Made by a program: the position numbers and the translations under genes. DNA of 64,000 nt. Source: Paenibacillus rhizovicinus (lineage in GTDB: Bacteria; Bacillota; Bacilli; Paenibacillales; Paenibacillaceae). Below the pieces are notes generated by a model. It had not been told where the DNA came from, ran no database searches, and worked only from the letters and a program-made list of their open reading frames with translations. Below, piece by piece: positions 42,595-49,588 of this stretch. Position 1 is the stretch's first letter. Every line of letters starts with the position of its first letter. The DNA is taken from positions 6,808,001 to 6,872,000 of the forward strand of contig NZ_CP048286.1 of NCBI RefSeq assembly GCF_010365285.1, read 5' to 3'.

Positions 42595-43877
42595 GCGATA
42601 CGATGGCAAACGAACATACGGATCATATGCAATGGTTCATGAATGACCGCTTCGGCATGTTTATTCACTGGGGGCTGTACGCAATCCCTGCGCGAGGCGA
42701 ATGGGTGCGAAGCCTAGAGAAGCTGACGGCGGAACAATATGAGCCGTTTTTTCGAGAATTTAACCCCATTAAATACAATCCAAGAGAGTGGGCCAGAGCT
42801 GCGAAGGCCGCGGGCATGAAATACGCGGTCATGACAGCCAAGCATCATGACGGGTTCTGTCTGTTCGACAGTCAACTGACGGATTACAAGGCAACGAACA
42901 CGCCTGCCGGCAGAGATTTGATCCGGGCCTACATCGACGCCTTCCGCGAAGAGGGCATTCGGATCGGCCTCTATTACTCGATCATCGACTGGCATCACGA
43001 GGATTATCCGCATTACGGCGACAAAATCCACCCCATGCGCGACAACGATGCGTTCATAGACAAACCGATCGACTTCGATAACTATTTGACTTACATGCAC
43101 GGTCAAGTGAAGGAACTGCTTACGGGTTACGGCAAAATCGACGTCATGTGGTTCGATTTCTCCTACGACGATATGACGGGCGAGAAGTGGCGAGCGACGG
43201 AATTGGTGACGATGATGCGCGCGATTCAGCCGGATATCGTCATCGACAACCGGCTCGGCGGCGACAAGAAATCCGCGCAGCCCGAAGCGTTCGCCGGCGA
43301 CTTCATGAGTCCGGAACAGCTGCTGCCGGCGGAAGGCATCGTGAACGAGGCGGGGCAGCCGCTGCCTTGGGAAGCATGCATCACGCTGAACGATCATTGG
43401 GGCTACTGTTCGGGCGATACGAATTACAAATCGCCGAAGACGGTCATTCGCGGTTTGGTGGAATGCGTCAGCAAAGGCGGCAATCTGCTGCTCAATGTCG
43501 GTCCGAATGCCAAGGGGCAAATTCCGCCCCAATCGCTCGACATCCTAGCGGACGTCGGCAGATGGATGGATGACAACGCACGGAGCATATACGGCTGCGG
43601 TCCGTCGAAGCTGGAGAAGCCGGAGTGGGGGCGCTACACGCAGAACGGAAACCTGCTTTATGCGCACATCTACGATCGAGGCATGGGGCCGATCAATTTC
43701 CGAGGTTTGCAGGGGAAAATCAAACGGGCCAGACTGCTCGCGGACGGCACCGAAATCAAAGTGGAAACGCCATGGAATGCATGGGAATATCCGCTCGATG
43801 CGTTTATCAGCTTCAGCAGCGCGGAGCTTCCGGACGACATCGATACGGTAGTGGAGCTGGAATTGATCTCGGACTAG
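42591..43877 (+). CDS. Alpha-L-fucosidase, glycoside hydrolase family 29
   Basis: A 428-residue GH29 enzyme with the family start WFMNDRFGMFIHWGLYAIPA, the VMTAKHHDGFCLFDSQ block, GLYYSIIDWHH, and the nucleophile Asp189 in IDVMWFDFSYDD. The acid/base residue of GH29 is poorly conserved and I do not assign it. No signal peptide, hence intracellular. The GTG start overlaps the TGA of the GH35 gene and follows AGAGAGGC; an ATG four codons later is the alternative. Together with GH35 it suggests a substrate with Fuc-Gal ends, such as xyloglucan side chains or host glycans. A long-stem terminator follows. Confidence 0.93.
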   Translation: MSDTMANEHTDHMQWFMNDRFGMFIHWGLYAIPARGEWVRSLEKLTAEQYEPFFREFNPIKYNPREWARAAKAAGMKYAVMTAKHHDGFCLFDSQLTDYKATNTPAGRDLIRAYIDAFREEGIRIGLYYSIIDWHHEDYPHYGDKIHPMRDNDAFIDKPIDFDNYLTYMHGQVKELLTGYGKIDVMWFDFSYDDMTGEKWRATELVTMMRAIQPDIVIDNRLGGDKKSAQPEAFAGDFMSPEQLLPAEGIVNEAGQPLPWEACITLNDHWGYCSGDTNYKSPKTVIRGLVECVSKGGNLLLNVGPNAKGQIPPQSLDILADVGRWMDDNARSIYGCGPSKLEKPEWGRYTQNGNLLYAHIYDRGMGPINFRGLQGKIKRARLLADGTEIKVETPWNAWEYPLDAFISFSSAELPDDIDTVVELELISD

Positions 43878-43888
43878 ACGAACGCGAA

Positions 43889-43928
43889 CGCGAAGAATAG
43901 CCGCAGGCTCGCGGCTTTTCTTCGCGTC
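43889..43928 (+). terminator. Terminator of the carbohydrate operon
   Basis: The arms at about 43889-43904 and 43911-43926 pair through CGCGAAGAA and AGCCGC with GCGGCT and TTCTTCGCG. Strong stem, T-rich inner strand. Confidence 0.75.
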
Positions 43929-43983
43929 GCTGACTTCCTACCGTTCATGGTTACCGCGCATCCTTCATAAGGCGTATGAGCTG

Positions 43984-44262
43984 CTAAACGAGCGGCGCGT
44001 CGATCAACGTGGCAAAGTTGAGTTGATGCTTGTGTCCGTCGTTGATGCTCGTTCGGCTGCTTACGAAATGAACATGCTTGCCATTGCCGACGGGAATGGC
44101 CGGACCCGTGCGGATCTTGATCAACTTTTGGAAATGATCCAAGAAGTCGGTTCTGTTGAAAACAATTTCATGAACATGGCTGTCTCCGGAACGGATCGCT
44201 TGCCCCGTCACGCCCGCGAAACGATGGTTGTGCCGATGAAAGTGAGGGATGGTGTTAGGCAT
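43984..44262 (-). CDS. YmaF-family protein
   Basis: A 92-residue His-rich protein whose spacing of HNHRFAGVTG, GDSHVHEI, DHFQKL, TGPAIPVGNGKHVHFVSS and DDGH-like NDGHKHQLNFATLI is that of the YmaF family, abundant in Paenibacillus and Bacillus and of unknown function; the histidines suggest metal binding. Relatives have an additional N-terminal His motif; here an in-frame stop lies just upstream of the only ATG, and no good ribosome binding site is visible. The gene may therefore be shortened at the 5' end. Confidence 0.65.
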   Translation of the reverse strand: MPNTIPHFHRHNHRFAGVTGQAIRSGDSHVHEIVFNRTDFLDHFQKLIKIRTGPAIPVGNGKHVHFVSSRTSINDGHKHQLNFATLIDAPLV

Positions 44263-44426
44263 TGGTTATGCCATCACAAATGCCGTGGCTTGTTTGTCAT
44301 CATGAGATTGACAGCCCATCGCGCCGAACGATAAACTACTGGTAATCATATCCGGCATGCACAGCTGGCGAAACGCAGCTCACTGCGAGGGAGCGCATCG
44401 TTCATGAACGCCGTTCGCCTGAGCAA

Positions 44427-44463
44427 AGTATTTGATCGCAATGGGATCAAATGCTTTTTTTAT
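44427..44463 (+). terminator. Terminator-like hairpin immediately before the GNAT gene
   Basis: AGTATTTGATC (44427-44437) pairs with GATCAAATGCT (44445-44455) with one G-T pair, and seven Ts follow. The GNAT ribosome binding site begins a few bases later, so this may act as an attenuator rather than an operon end. Confidence 0.7.
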
Positions 44464-44482
44464 TAGGGAGGAGAGCAGCAAG

Positions 44483-44977
44483 ATGGTTGAAATTCGAAAG
44501 GCGCGACTGGGTGAAGCGGAAGCGCTGCGAAGCTTGTACGTGGAAGCTGCGGAATGGATCCGCGAAACGAAGGGGTATAACCAATGGCAGGAAGCGTCGT
44601 TTACCGAAGCGTACATCGAACAATTCCTGCGCACGCGCGATGTATTCGTCGCCGAGCTCGGAGGCCGAGTGGTCGGCTGCTTCTCCGTGGAGTGCGAGGA
44701 GGAATTGTTCTGGGGCGAACGATTCCATCGCGATGCCGGATACGTTCACCGGCTGGTCGTATCGCGAAAGCATCAGGGGCTGGACATCGGCGGGCAAATG
44801 CTGGCTTGGGCGGCCGGCTTCATCCGCAGCCAAGGGAAATCCTGGCTGCGGCTGGATTGCATGGCGGACAACCCGCCGCTCAACCGATTTTATGAAAGGC
44901 AGGGGCTGACGTTCGTCGGACGTGTCGATGTAGACGTGTGGAGAGCGAATTTATACGAGAAGCGGGTAAATTCGTAG
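44483..44977 (+). CDS. GNAT-family acetyltransferase
   Basis: A 164-residue N-acetyltransferase. The fold is evident from VEIRKARLGEAEALRSLYVE (strand 1, helix 1), the strand AELGGRVVGCFSVE, the acetyl-CoA loop VVSRKHQGLDIGGQML (degenerate Q/RxxGxG) and the C-terminal LDCMADNPPLNRFYERQGL. Substrate unknown. The start follows GGGAGGAGAGCAGCAAG, just after a terminator-like hairpin. It ends base-to-base against the convergent TPR gene. Confidence 0.9.
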   Translation: MVEIRKARLGEAEALRSLYVEAAEWIRETKGYNQWQEASFTEAYIEQFLRTRDVFVAELGGRVVGCFSVECEEELFWGERFHRDAGYVHRLVVSRKHQGLDIGGQMLAWAAGFIRSQGKSWLRLDCMADNPPLNRFYERQGLTFVGRVDVDVWRANLYEKRVNS

Positions 44978-45496
44978 TCATTCGGTTCCGGCTGTTTCAT
45001 CGAGATCTTCGTTGTAAGCCAAGATTCCGCGTTTGAAATAGTGCAGCTTCTCGTCAACGGTCGTTTCCATTAACGTTGCGATCAGCAGCTGGACACTGTC
45101 TTTATAATGCCGGCTGTTGTACAGCGCCATGGCGAGAAACACCTGAATAGCCCGATTCTCGGGAAATGCCCGGTTTCCTCTGCGTAACGTCTCGACAGCT
45201 CGCTCGTAATCTCCCCAGTAGCGGTACGTACTCCCTAGTCCCATCAGGCATCTTTCAAGATCAGGACCGGAAAGTCCCAGCTCAAGCGCACGTTCATAAT
45301 AGGGAATCGCATCGTTTCCAAGACCCGAATTGTCATGGGCGATACCGGTTTGGTAATTGATCTCAGCATCGTCCGGGTAGTCGGCAAGCAATGCGATCAA
45401 TTCATTGCGTACCTCGCCTAATAGCACTTGATCCTGCTTGGCTCGTCCTTCTTCGCGCCGTTTAATTAACGGGATTAATTCTTCTCTGCTGCGCAT
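44978..45496 (-). CDS. Tetratricopeptide repeat protein
   Basis: A 172-residue all-helical protein. TPR-like units are seen as INYQTGIAHDNSGLGNDAIP, ERALELGLSGPDLERCLMGL, TYRYWGDYERAVETLRRG and NRAIQVFLAMALYNSRHYKD. It resembles the small TPR_5-type cytosolic proteins of Bacilli, presumably a protein-interaction scaffold. Start after AGGATGTGAAACC. The stop abuts the GNAT stop on the other strand with no spacer. Confidence 0.88.
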   Translation of the reverse strand: MRSREELIPLIKRREEGRAKQDQVLLGEVRNELIALLADYPDDAEINYQTGIAHDNSGLGNDAIPYYERALELGLSGPDLERCLMGLGSTYRYWGDYERAVETLRRGNRAFPENRAIQVFLAMALYNSRHYKDSVQLLIATLMETTVDEKLHYFKRGILAYNEDLDETAGTE

Positions 45497-45662
45497 GGTT
45501 TCACATCCTAATAGTGGTAGTCGTCGATATGACCATCATAACACGAAATTGGCTTCCGCTACGCGTTTTCGATCGCATGCTTGGGGGAACTTACCTGTAT
45601 GGTATGCGGGGTACCCCATGGTAAATTGGAAGCATCGATCTAGAGGAAGGTGCAAGATTCAG

Positions 45663-46160
45663 ATGGAAATACTGCAAGAAGGCGATTTATATTCCGTGCC
45701 GATGCGCCATGAAGCGAAGCTAAACAAAGCGTTCTATCTATCGTTCGGAGCTGCGTTGAGCGCGGTTATGGGTTTAATCGTGCTCAATCATTTGCTGGAC
45801 GGACAGATCTTGATCGATCTTGTATTCGCGGCGGTCGTGCTGCCCATGGGCTTGTTCTGGCTCGCGGTCTTGGTTCAAAAACCTTACTTGGAGCTTCGAG
45901 ACAATCGTCTGCACTTCAAAGCCCTATTCGGCGGGTATAAAATCATCCCCCTAAAAAATATTGAACAGGTAATGACGGTTAAGGAATCTGGCGTTCGCTC
46001 GCTTCGCATATGGTCGCAAGGCCAGGGGAAGGACGACAATCGGCGTGCTGCGGACCTTATGGCGGGCAGGGGATGGGACGTCATCATTGCGTTCTATATG
46101 TTCTCGACAGTCGACTTTCACAAACTGTGCCGCACCATCGTGTCGAAGATGGAGAGCTAA
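45663..46160 (+). CDS. Membrane protein with PH-like domain
   Basis: A 165-residue protein with two membrane segments (FYLSFGAALSAVMGLIVLNH and LVFAAVVLPMGLFWLAVLV) followed by a short bacterial PH-like domain (PYLELRDNRLHFKALFGGYK, then IPLKNIEQVMTV). Start at 45663 behind AAGGTGC; the frame is open far upstream, but no earlier start fits. Function unknown; PH-like domains of this kind mediate protein or lipid contacts. The terminator directly downstream is shared with an IS boundary. Confidence 0.75.
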   Translation: MEILQEGDLYSVPMRHEAKLNKAFYLSFGAALSAVMGLIVLNHLLDGQILIDLVFAAVVLPMGLFWLAVLVQKPYLELRDNRLHFKALFGGYKIIPLKNIEQVMTVKESGVRSLRIWSQGQGKDDNRRAADLMAGRGWDVIIAFYMFSTVDFHKLCRTIVSKMES

Positions 46161-46190
46161 CGGCAGGCATATACGGATCTTGAAATGACA

Positions 46191-46212
46191 AAAAGCCGCT
46201 TACGCGGCTTTT
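46191..46212. terminator. Bidirectional terminator, left copy
   Basis: AAAAGCCGC (46191-46199), loop TTAC, GCGGCTTTT (46204-46212): a perfect 9-bp stem with A-tract and T-tract, 30 bp after the PH-domain gene. An identical copy flanks the IS at 47767-47788. Confidence 0.85.
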
Positions 46213-46296
46213 CAGAGTGTAGAGAAACCCACGTTTTTTTAAAACGGCGGGTTTCTTTTTTATCTCTCTTTCAATTTCAGGGCTTCGGAGGGCGTA

Positions 46297-47070
46297 TTAC
46301 CCCTCCGAAGCCCTCTTCTCTAGTTGGAGGGCAATCTTCTTCATGTTCTGTACGGCGGCGGTCATCAACGCTTGTTCCATCACGTTATGTAACCCCCGCA
46401 AACGGCAATAGCGAAACCCGTGGAGCTGTTTAGCATCCGCGAAGCTTCGCTCAATTGTTTCTTTTCGTTTTCGGTACAACTTTTTCCCCGACTTGCTCAG
46501 GCGATTCAAACGTACTTTCTCCTTGCTGTCCTCCCAGATATGCCGGGTCACAATCTTTCGCTTGTTGCGGGATCGTGTGCACTTCTCCAGCATCGGGCAG
46601 GATGCGCACTGTTTCGGGTTTGAAGCATAGTGCCGGTAACCTTCACGGTCCGTGGTTCGGTAGGGCAGCTCTTGCTGCTGTGGGCATACGTAAACGTTTC
46701 GCTCTGCATCATAGGTAAACTTCCACTTTGGAATCAGACCCAGTGTTGGTTGAAATCTTCGGTGCGCAATGACGCCGAAAATGTTACGGTCTTCAAGTCC
46801 CTTGCAAATCGGCGTTGTCATATAACCAGAATCAAGTGCGACAGCTTCTACGGCAAAACCAAATCGGTTACGTTGGCGGTCCAAGCGTGAGAGATACGGC
46901 ACGGAATCATGCACATTGCCTGCGGTGACGAAGACATCGGTAATGAGGTTGTGTTTCGCATCGACGGTGCGGTGGTCCAGATAGAAGAAGCCTTCCGGCT
47001 TGCCTTCTCGAAACATATAACCGCTGTCCGGGTCGGTTGTACTGACCTTCACTTCCTTGTCTTCATTCAC
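46297..47070 (-). CDS. IS1182-like transposase, C-terminal frame
   Basis: 257 residues containing the catalytic part of a DDE transposase: STTDPDSGYMFR, FYLDHRTVDAKHNLITDVFV, VEAVALDSGYMT with a catalytic Asp, a cysteine cluster QCASCPMLEKCT, and the Glu-containing C-terminal region KRKETIERSFADAKQLHGFR. It is in the -1 frame relative to the upstream N-terminal ORF and overlaps its downstream sequence without a separate promoter. A GTG with GAGAGGAG before it could allow independent start, but fusion by frameshift is more natural. The stop lies in a stem-loop (46280-46292/46301-46313). Confidence 0.9.
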   Translation of the reverse strand: MNEDKEVKVSTTDPDSGYMFREGKPEGFFYLDHRTVDAKHNLITDVFVTAGNVHDSVPYLSRLDRQRNRFGFAVEAVALDSGYMTTPICKGLEDRNIFGVIAHRRFQPTLGLIPKWKFTYDAERNVYVCPQQQELPYRTTDREGYRHYASNPKQCASCPMLEKCTRSRNKRKIVTRHIWEDSKEKVRLNRLSKSGKKLYRKRKETIERSFADAKQLHGFRYCRLRGLHNVMEQALMTAAVQNMKKIALQLEKRASEG

Positions 47071-47084
47071 CTCCTCTCGTGGTT

Positions 47085-47657
47085 TTAGAGCTTTTTTCCT
47101 TGCGCTTTTCGGTCAGATTCGACCGCGGAATTTAACTCGTCCAGATAATCACGCGTGTTTTGCTGAACCTGCTCTTTGGTGTATTTGTGTTTATTCGCAT
47201 TGGCTTTTACATGCGTGGAATCGGAAACGAGCATACGACCGCCAACCATCCGATGCGAGATGGCTTGCAGCACAATCTCATCGAAGATGTCCTGGAAAAC
47301 CGAGGTACCTTTGAAACGCGTACGACGATTCCAGCTGATCGTGGTGTGGTCCGGAACACGATCGGTGAGTCCCAATCCTAGAAACCAGCGATAAGCCAAG
47401 TTCGTTTGGACCTCGCGTTCCAGTTGACGTTCGGAACGAATGCCGTAGAAATAGCCTAAGAAGATCATCTTGAAGAGAACAAGGGGATCGATAGCTGGAC
47501 GCCCATTGTCTTGCGAATAGAGATGGCGAACCTTCTCGTCGATAAAGGTGAAGTCAATGTATTTATCGATCTTGCGAAGCATGTGATCCGCAGGTACCAA
47601 ATCTTCTATGGAAACCAATTCGTAATTCTGCTGTTTTTCTTTGTTCGATCGTAGCAC
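47085..47657 (-). CDS. IS1182-like transposase, N-terminal frame
   Basis: 190 residues starting LRSNKEKQQNYELVSIEDLV and carrying the IS1182-type N-terminal domain (RPAIDPLVLFKMIFLGYFYG, then LTDRVPDHTTISWNRRTRF) and the first catalytic Asp in MLVSDSTHVKANANKHK. It ends QGKKL at a TAA. The slippery heptamer A-AAA-AAG (complement of 47091-47097) lies one codon before the stop; -1 slippage there would continue as KALKPREEVNEDK into the C-terminal frame. TATAAT lies upstream of the start on this strand. Confidence 0.9.
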   Translation of the reverse strand: MLRSNKEKQQNYELVSIEDLVPADHMLRKIDKYIDFTFIDEKVRHLYSQDNGRPAIDPLVLFKMIFLGYFYGIRSERQLEREVQTNLAYRWFLGLGLTDRVPDHTTISWNRRTRFKGTSVFQDIFDEIVLQAISHRMVGGRMLVSDSTHVKANANKHKYTKEQVQQNTRDYLDELNSAVESDRKAQGKKL

Positions 47658-47766
47658 CGCGGCACCATCCGTTCGTAAATGTTACTTATATTATAACATA
47701 TTAACGCGGTGTCGTATTAAATTAATTGGGCAAAGTGAAGGCTGTCGAGACTTTCTCGACAGCCTG

Positions 47767-47788
47767 AAAAGCCGCTTACGCGGCTTTT
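47767..47788. terminator. Bidirectional terminator, right copy
   Basis: Same 22-bp sequence as at 46191-46212. It now serves the convergent DUF1904 gene, which ends at 47826. Confidence 0.85.
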
Positions 47789-47825
47789 CTGCGTTGCTGC
47801 GAACGGAGATGAAACTTCCCGTCTG

Positions 47826-48167
47826 CTAAACCGGCTGCGATTGCGATTGTACATGCAGCAGCGGCTGGCCTTCTTTATAATAAAGCGCCGGGGAGAGGAT
47901 GACGAAGAAAATATGGACGTTCTCGTACCCGAATTCCACCAGCATCCGATGCAGCTTGGACGCTATAGCGTCGTGCAGCTCCTGGGCACGCTGGAACATC
48001 AGGATTTCAAGCGACCTTGGCGTATTCGTAATGATTTGGATGTCCAACAGCTCGACCTTGACGATTTCTTGCGGAATCTTGACGAGATTGGAAAATTCCT
48101 CGACGAGCGACGGGGTGAATTGCTTCAAGAATGAAGCCGTAAAACCTTTGAAGCGTAAAAATGGCAC
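47826..48167 (-). CDS. DUF1904-family protein
   Basis: A 113-residue tautomerase-superfamily-like small protein: PFLRFKGFTASFLKQFTPSL, LVKIPQEIVKVELLDIQII, ILMFQRAQELHDAIASKLHR and FGYENVHIFFVILSPALYY match the DUF1904 pattern. No function is known for the family; the fold resembles 4-oxalocrotonate tautomerase but the N-terminal Pro is only exposed after Met removal. It starts at a GTG with AAGGGA upstream. A well-formed promoter and an 18-bp palindrome lie about 40 bp before it. Confidence 0.82.
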   Translation of the reverse strand: MPFLRFKGFTASFLKQFTPSLVEEFSNLVKIPQEIVKVELLDIQIITNTPRSLEILMFQRAQELHDAIASKLHRMLVEFGYENVHIFFVILSPALYYKEGQPLLHVQSQSQPV

Positions 48168-48203
48168 GGGAATCCCTTCGTTTCGTTAATGAATGATCGT
48201 ACA

Positions 48204-48237
48204 TTGTGATTATAATCACAAACTGTACATAATTCAA
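48204..48237 (-). promoter_or_regulatory. Promoter of the DUF1904 gene inside an 18-bp perfect palindrome
   Basis: On the minus strand TTGAAT (48237-48232) and TATAAT (48214-48209) are 17 bp apart. The -10 box is the centre of the perfect palindrome at 48204-48221 (half-site TTGTGATTA), further flanked by GTACA/TGTAC. A dimeric repressor could occlude RNA polymerase; the regulator is not identified. Confidence 0.8.
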
Positions 48238-48340
48238 CTTGCAGGTATTATCATAATGGGTGCTCATGCGTTGAAAATCTCGACTATGCTTCATCATGCT
48301 CCAGATTACGCGGATGCCTGTCCGTTTATGTATGCCTCAC

Positions 48341-48412
48341 ATGTAGGGGGTTCAAGCGCGGCAGGCTAACTACCAAGCAGGAAAGGTCGAAAGTTTCGCG
48401 AACTCCCTACAT
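48341..48412. repeat. Inverted repeat upstream of the AT-rich DUF4263 gene
   Basis: ATGTAGGGGGTTC (48341-48353) is complementary to GAACTCCCTACAT (48400-48412) except at one position. It lies where the sequence turns from normal to AT-rich composition and could be a former mobile-element end or a stem-loop. No gene is seen in 48238-48509. Confidence 0.5.
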
Positions 48413-48509
48413 ATATCGTCATTTTCGAAGTTTGTGAATAAAACCTTAGGGGACAAGTTCACCAAAGCAAATAAATATATTTGATAAACTCAATATATGG
48501 AGGAATTAT

Positions 48510-49304
48510 ATGAACTTATATGAAGGTGATTATACTAAACCGACAGGAAAATACGCAGCAGCTATTAATGAATATAATGAATTCTGGAGTCAGGGACAAA
48601 TTGATTTTTCTAAAGCTTCCGATCCAATTGAAAAGTTTGATAATGAGACGAGGAAGTTTATTTATAACTTCAATTCTAAATTTCCCAATAATGTTGTATG
48701 GCATTATCATAGAGATAATACAACTGTAGATTTAGAATTAATTGCATTAAGGAAGGTCATTAATTCTGCGAAAAATGAGCATGATATTCAAGATTACATT
48801 AAGAAAAATAGAAAGTGGTTTATCCCGGCTTCAATATTTAAAGAGTATAATTTTGGTCACAAAGAGACGTATCTCTTTCCAGAAATGAAGTTAGGAAGTA
48901 GCATGCGAGCAGATTATGTTTTATGTGGAAGAAACTCTGATGGATACAGCTTAATCCTTGTTGAATACGAATCACCGGCATCAACATTTGTTTTAACTGA
49001 TGGTTATAAATTATCAGCATCTGCTAATTCTGGCTTAGGTCAGATTAATCAATGGAAAGAGTGGATGGAATCAAATAAAACAACATTTTTTAATGAGCAT
49101 AAATTTACTGAGAAAGGCATAAATGTTCCTATTACAAGAATTCACTATTGTTTAGTGATTAGCAGAAGAAATCAAATGGAGACAAATGATAGAGATCGAA
49201 AAAATAGAATAATTAGTGAATCAACGAATTTAAATATAATAAATTACGATAGAGTGTGTGATTATGTTTCTAATCTAGATGAAGGATACAGTACTTATAG
49301 ATAA
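48510..49304 (+). CDS. DUF4263 / Shedu-like nuclease-domain protein (candidate defence gene)
   Basis: A 264-residue protein encoded in strongly AT-rich DNA rich in TTA, ATA and AGA codons, unlike every neighbour. Residues 1-90 are unrecognised. Residues about 90-200 resemble the DUF4263 domain of the Shedu anti-phage protein: EHDIQDYIKKNRKWFIPASI, then RADYVLCGR with Asp135, ILVEYESPASTF with Glu152 and Glu154, and the downstream GLGQINQWKEWM with Gln178. The end YCLVISRRNQME and NIINYDRVCDY fits the same family. The canonical Lys of the PD-(D/E)xK motif is Glu here. TGGAGG precedes the ATG. Family membership is by eye. Confidence 0.75.
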   Translation: MNLYEGDYTKPTGKYAAAINEYNEFWSQGQIDFSKASDPIEKFDNETRKFIYNFNSKFPNNVVWHYHRDNTTVDLELIALRKVINSAKNEHDIQDYIKKNRKWFIPASIFKEYNFGHKETYLFPEMKLGSSMRADYVLCGRNSDGYSLILVEYESPASTFVLTDGYKLSASANSGLGQINQWKEWMESNKTTFFNEHKFTEKGINVPITRIHYCLVISRRNQMETNDRDRKNRIISESTNLNIINYDRVCDYVSNLDEGYSTYR

Positions 49305-49529
49305 AAACATAATATCTGGTGAAGTCATCCCATATTACGTTGCTCCCACCATTCTCCTTGATGTCGCGGTTCTTGCAAAGCAAGCACCACTATCAGCTCC
49401 TCATTCATGAAACCAACAATGCGGCCCATAATAGGTACATATCAGGCTTGTTATACAGACCCATACTCAGCCTCAGTCGAAGGAAGAATCTTCATCATAC
49501 AAGTGGTGCAATAAGTTGAGTATAAATCG
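49305..49529. other. Non-coding gap after the DUF4263 gene
   Basis: No supported gene. On the minus strand a conceptual translation interrupted by two stops includes GRIVGFMNEELIVVLALQEP, which could be the tail of a decayed gene; I cannot identify it. Composition gradually returns to that of the host. Confidence 0.35.
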
Positions 49530-49570
49530 AAACGGGACGGAGCGTGTTGATATGCTCTGTCCCGTTTTTC
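49530..49570. terminator. Bidirectional terminator
   Basis: AAACGGGACGGAGC (49530-49543) pairs with GCTCTGTCCCGTTT (49554-49567) with one G-T pair. A T run follows on the plus strand. It separates the AT-rich gene from the convergent LysM gene. Confidence 0.85.
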
Positions 49571-49588
49571 ATATTGGAGTCGCTAGCG

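Larger units (their letters stand above)
46191..47789 (-). mobile_element. IS1182-like insertion sequence flanked by a duplicated terminator
   Basis: The transposase frames fill most of the element. Both flanks carry the same 23-bp sequence (46191-46213 and 47767-47789), which is the terminator hairpin plus one C. Just inside, the ends read inward as AGAGTGTAGAGAAA (left) and, on the other strand, AGGCTGTCGAGAAA (right), an imperfect terminal inverted repeat. Each end also has a subterminal hairpin (GAAACCC/GGGTTTC around 46222-46257; GGCTGTCGAGA/TCTCGACAGCC at 47741-47765). The 23-bp copies are best read as a target duplication. Exact ends need comparison with other copies. Confidence 0.85.
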
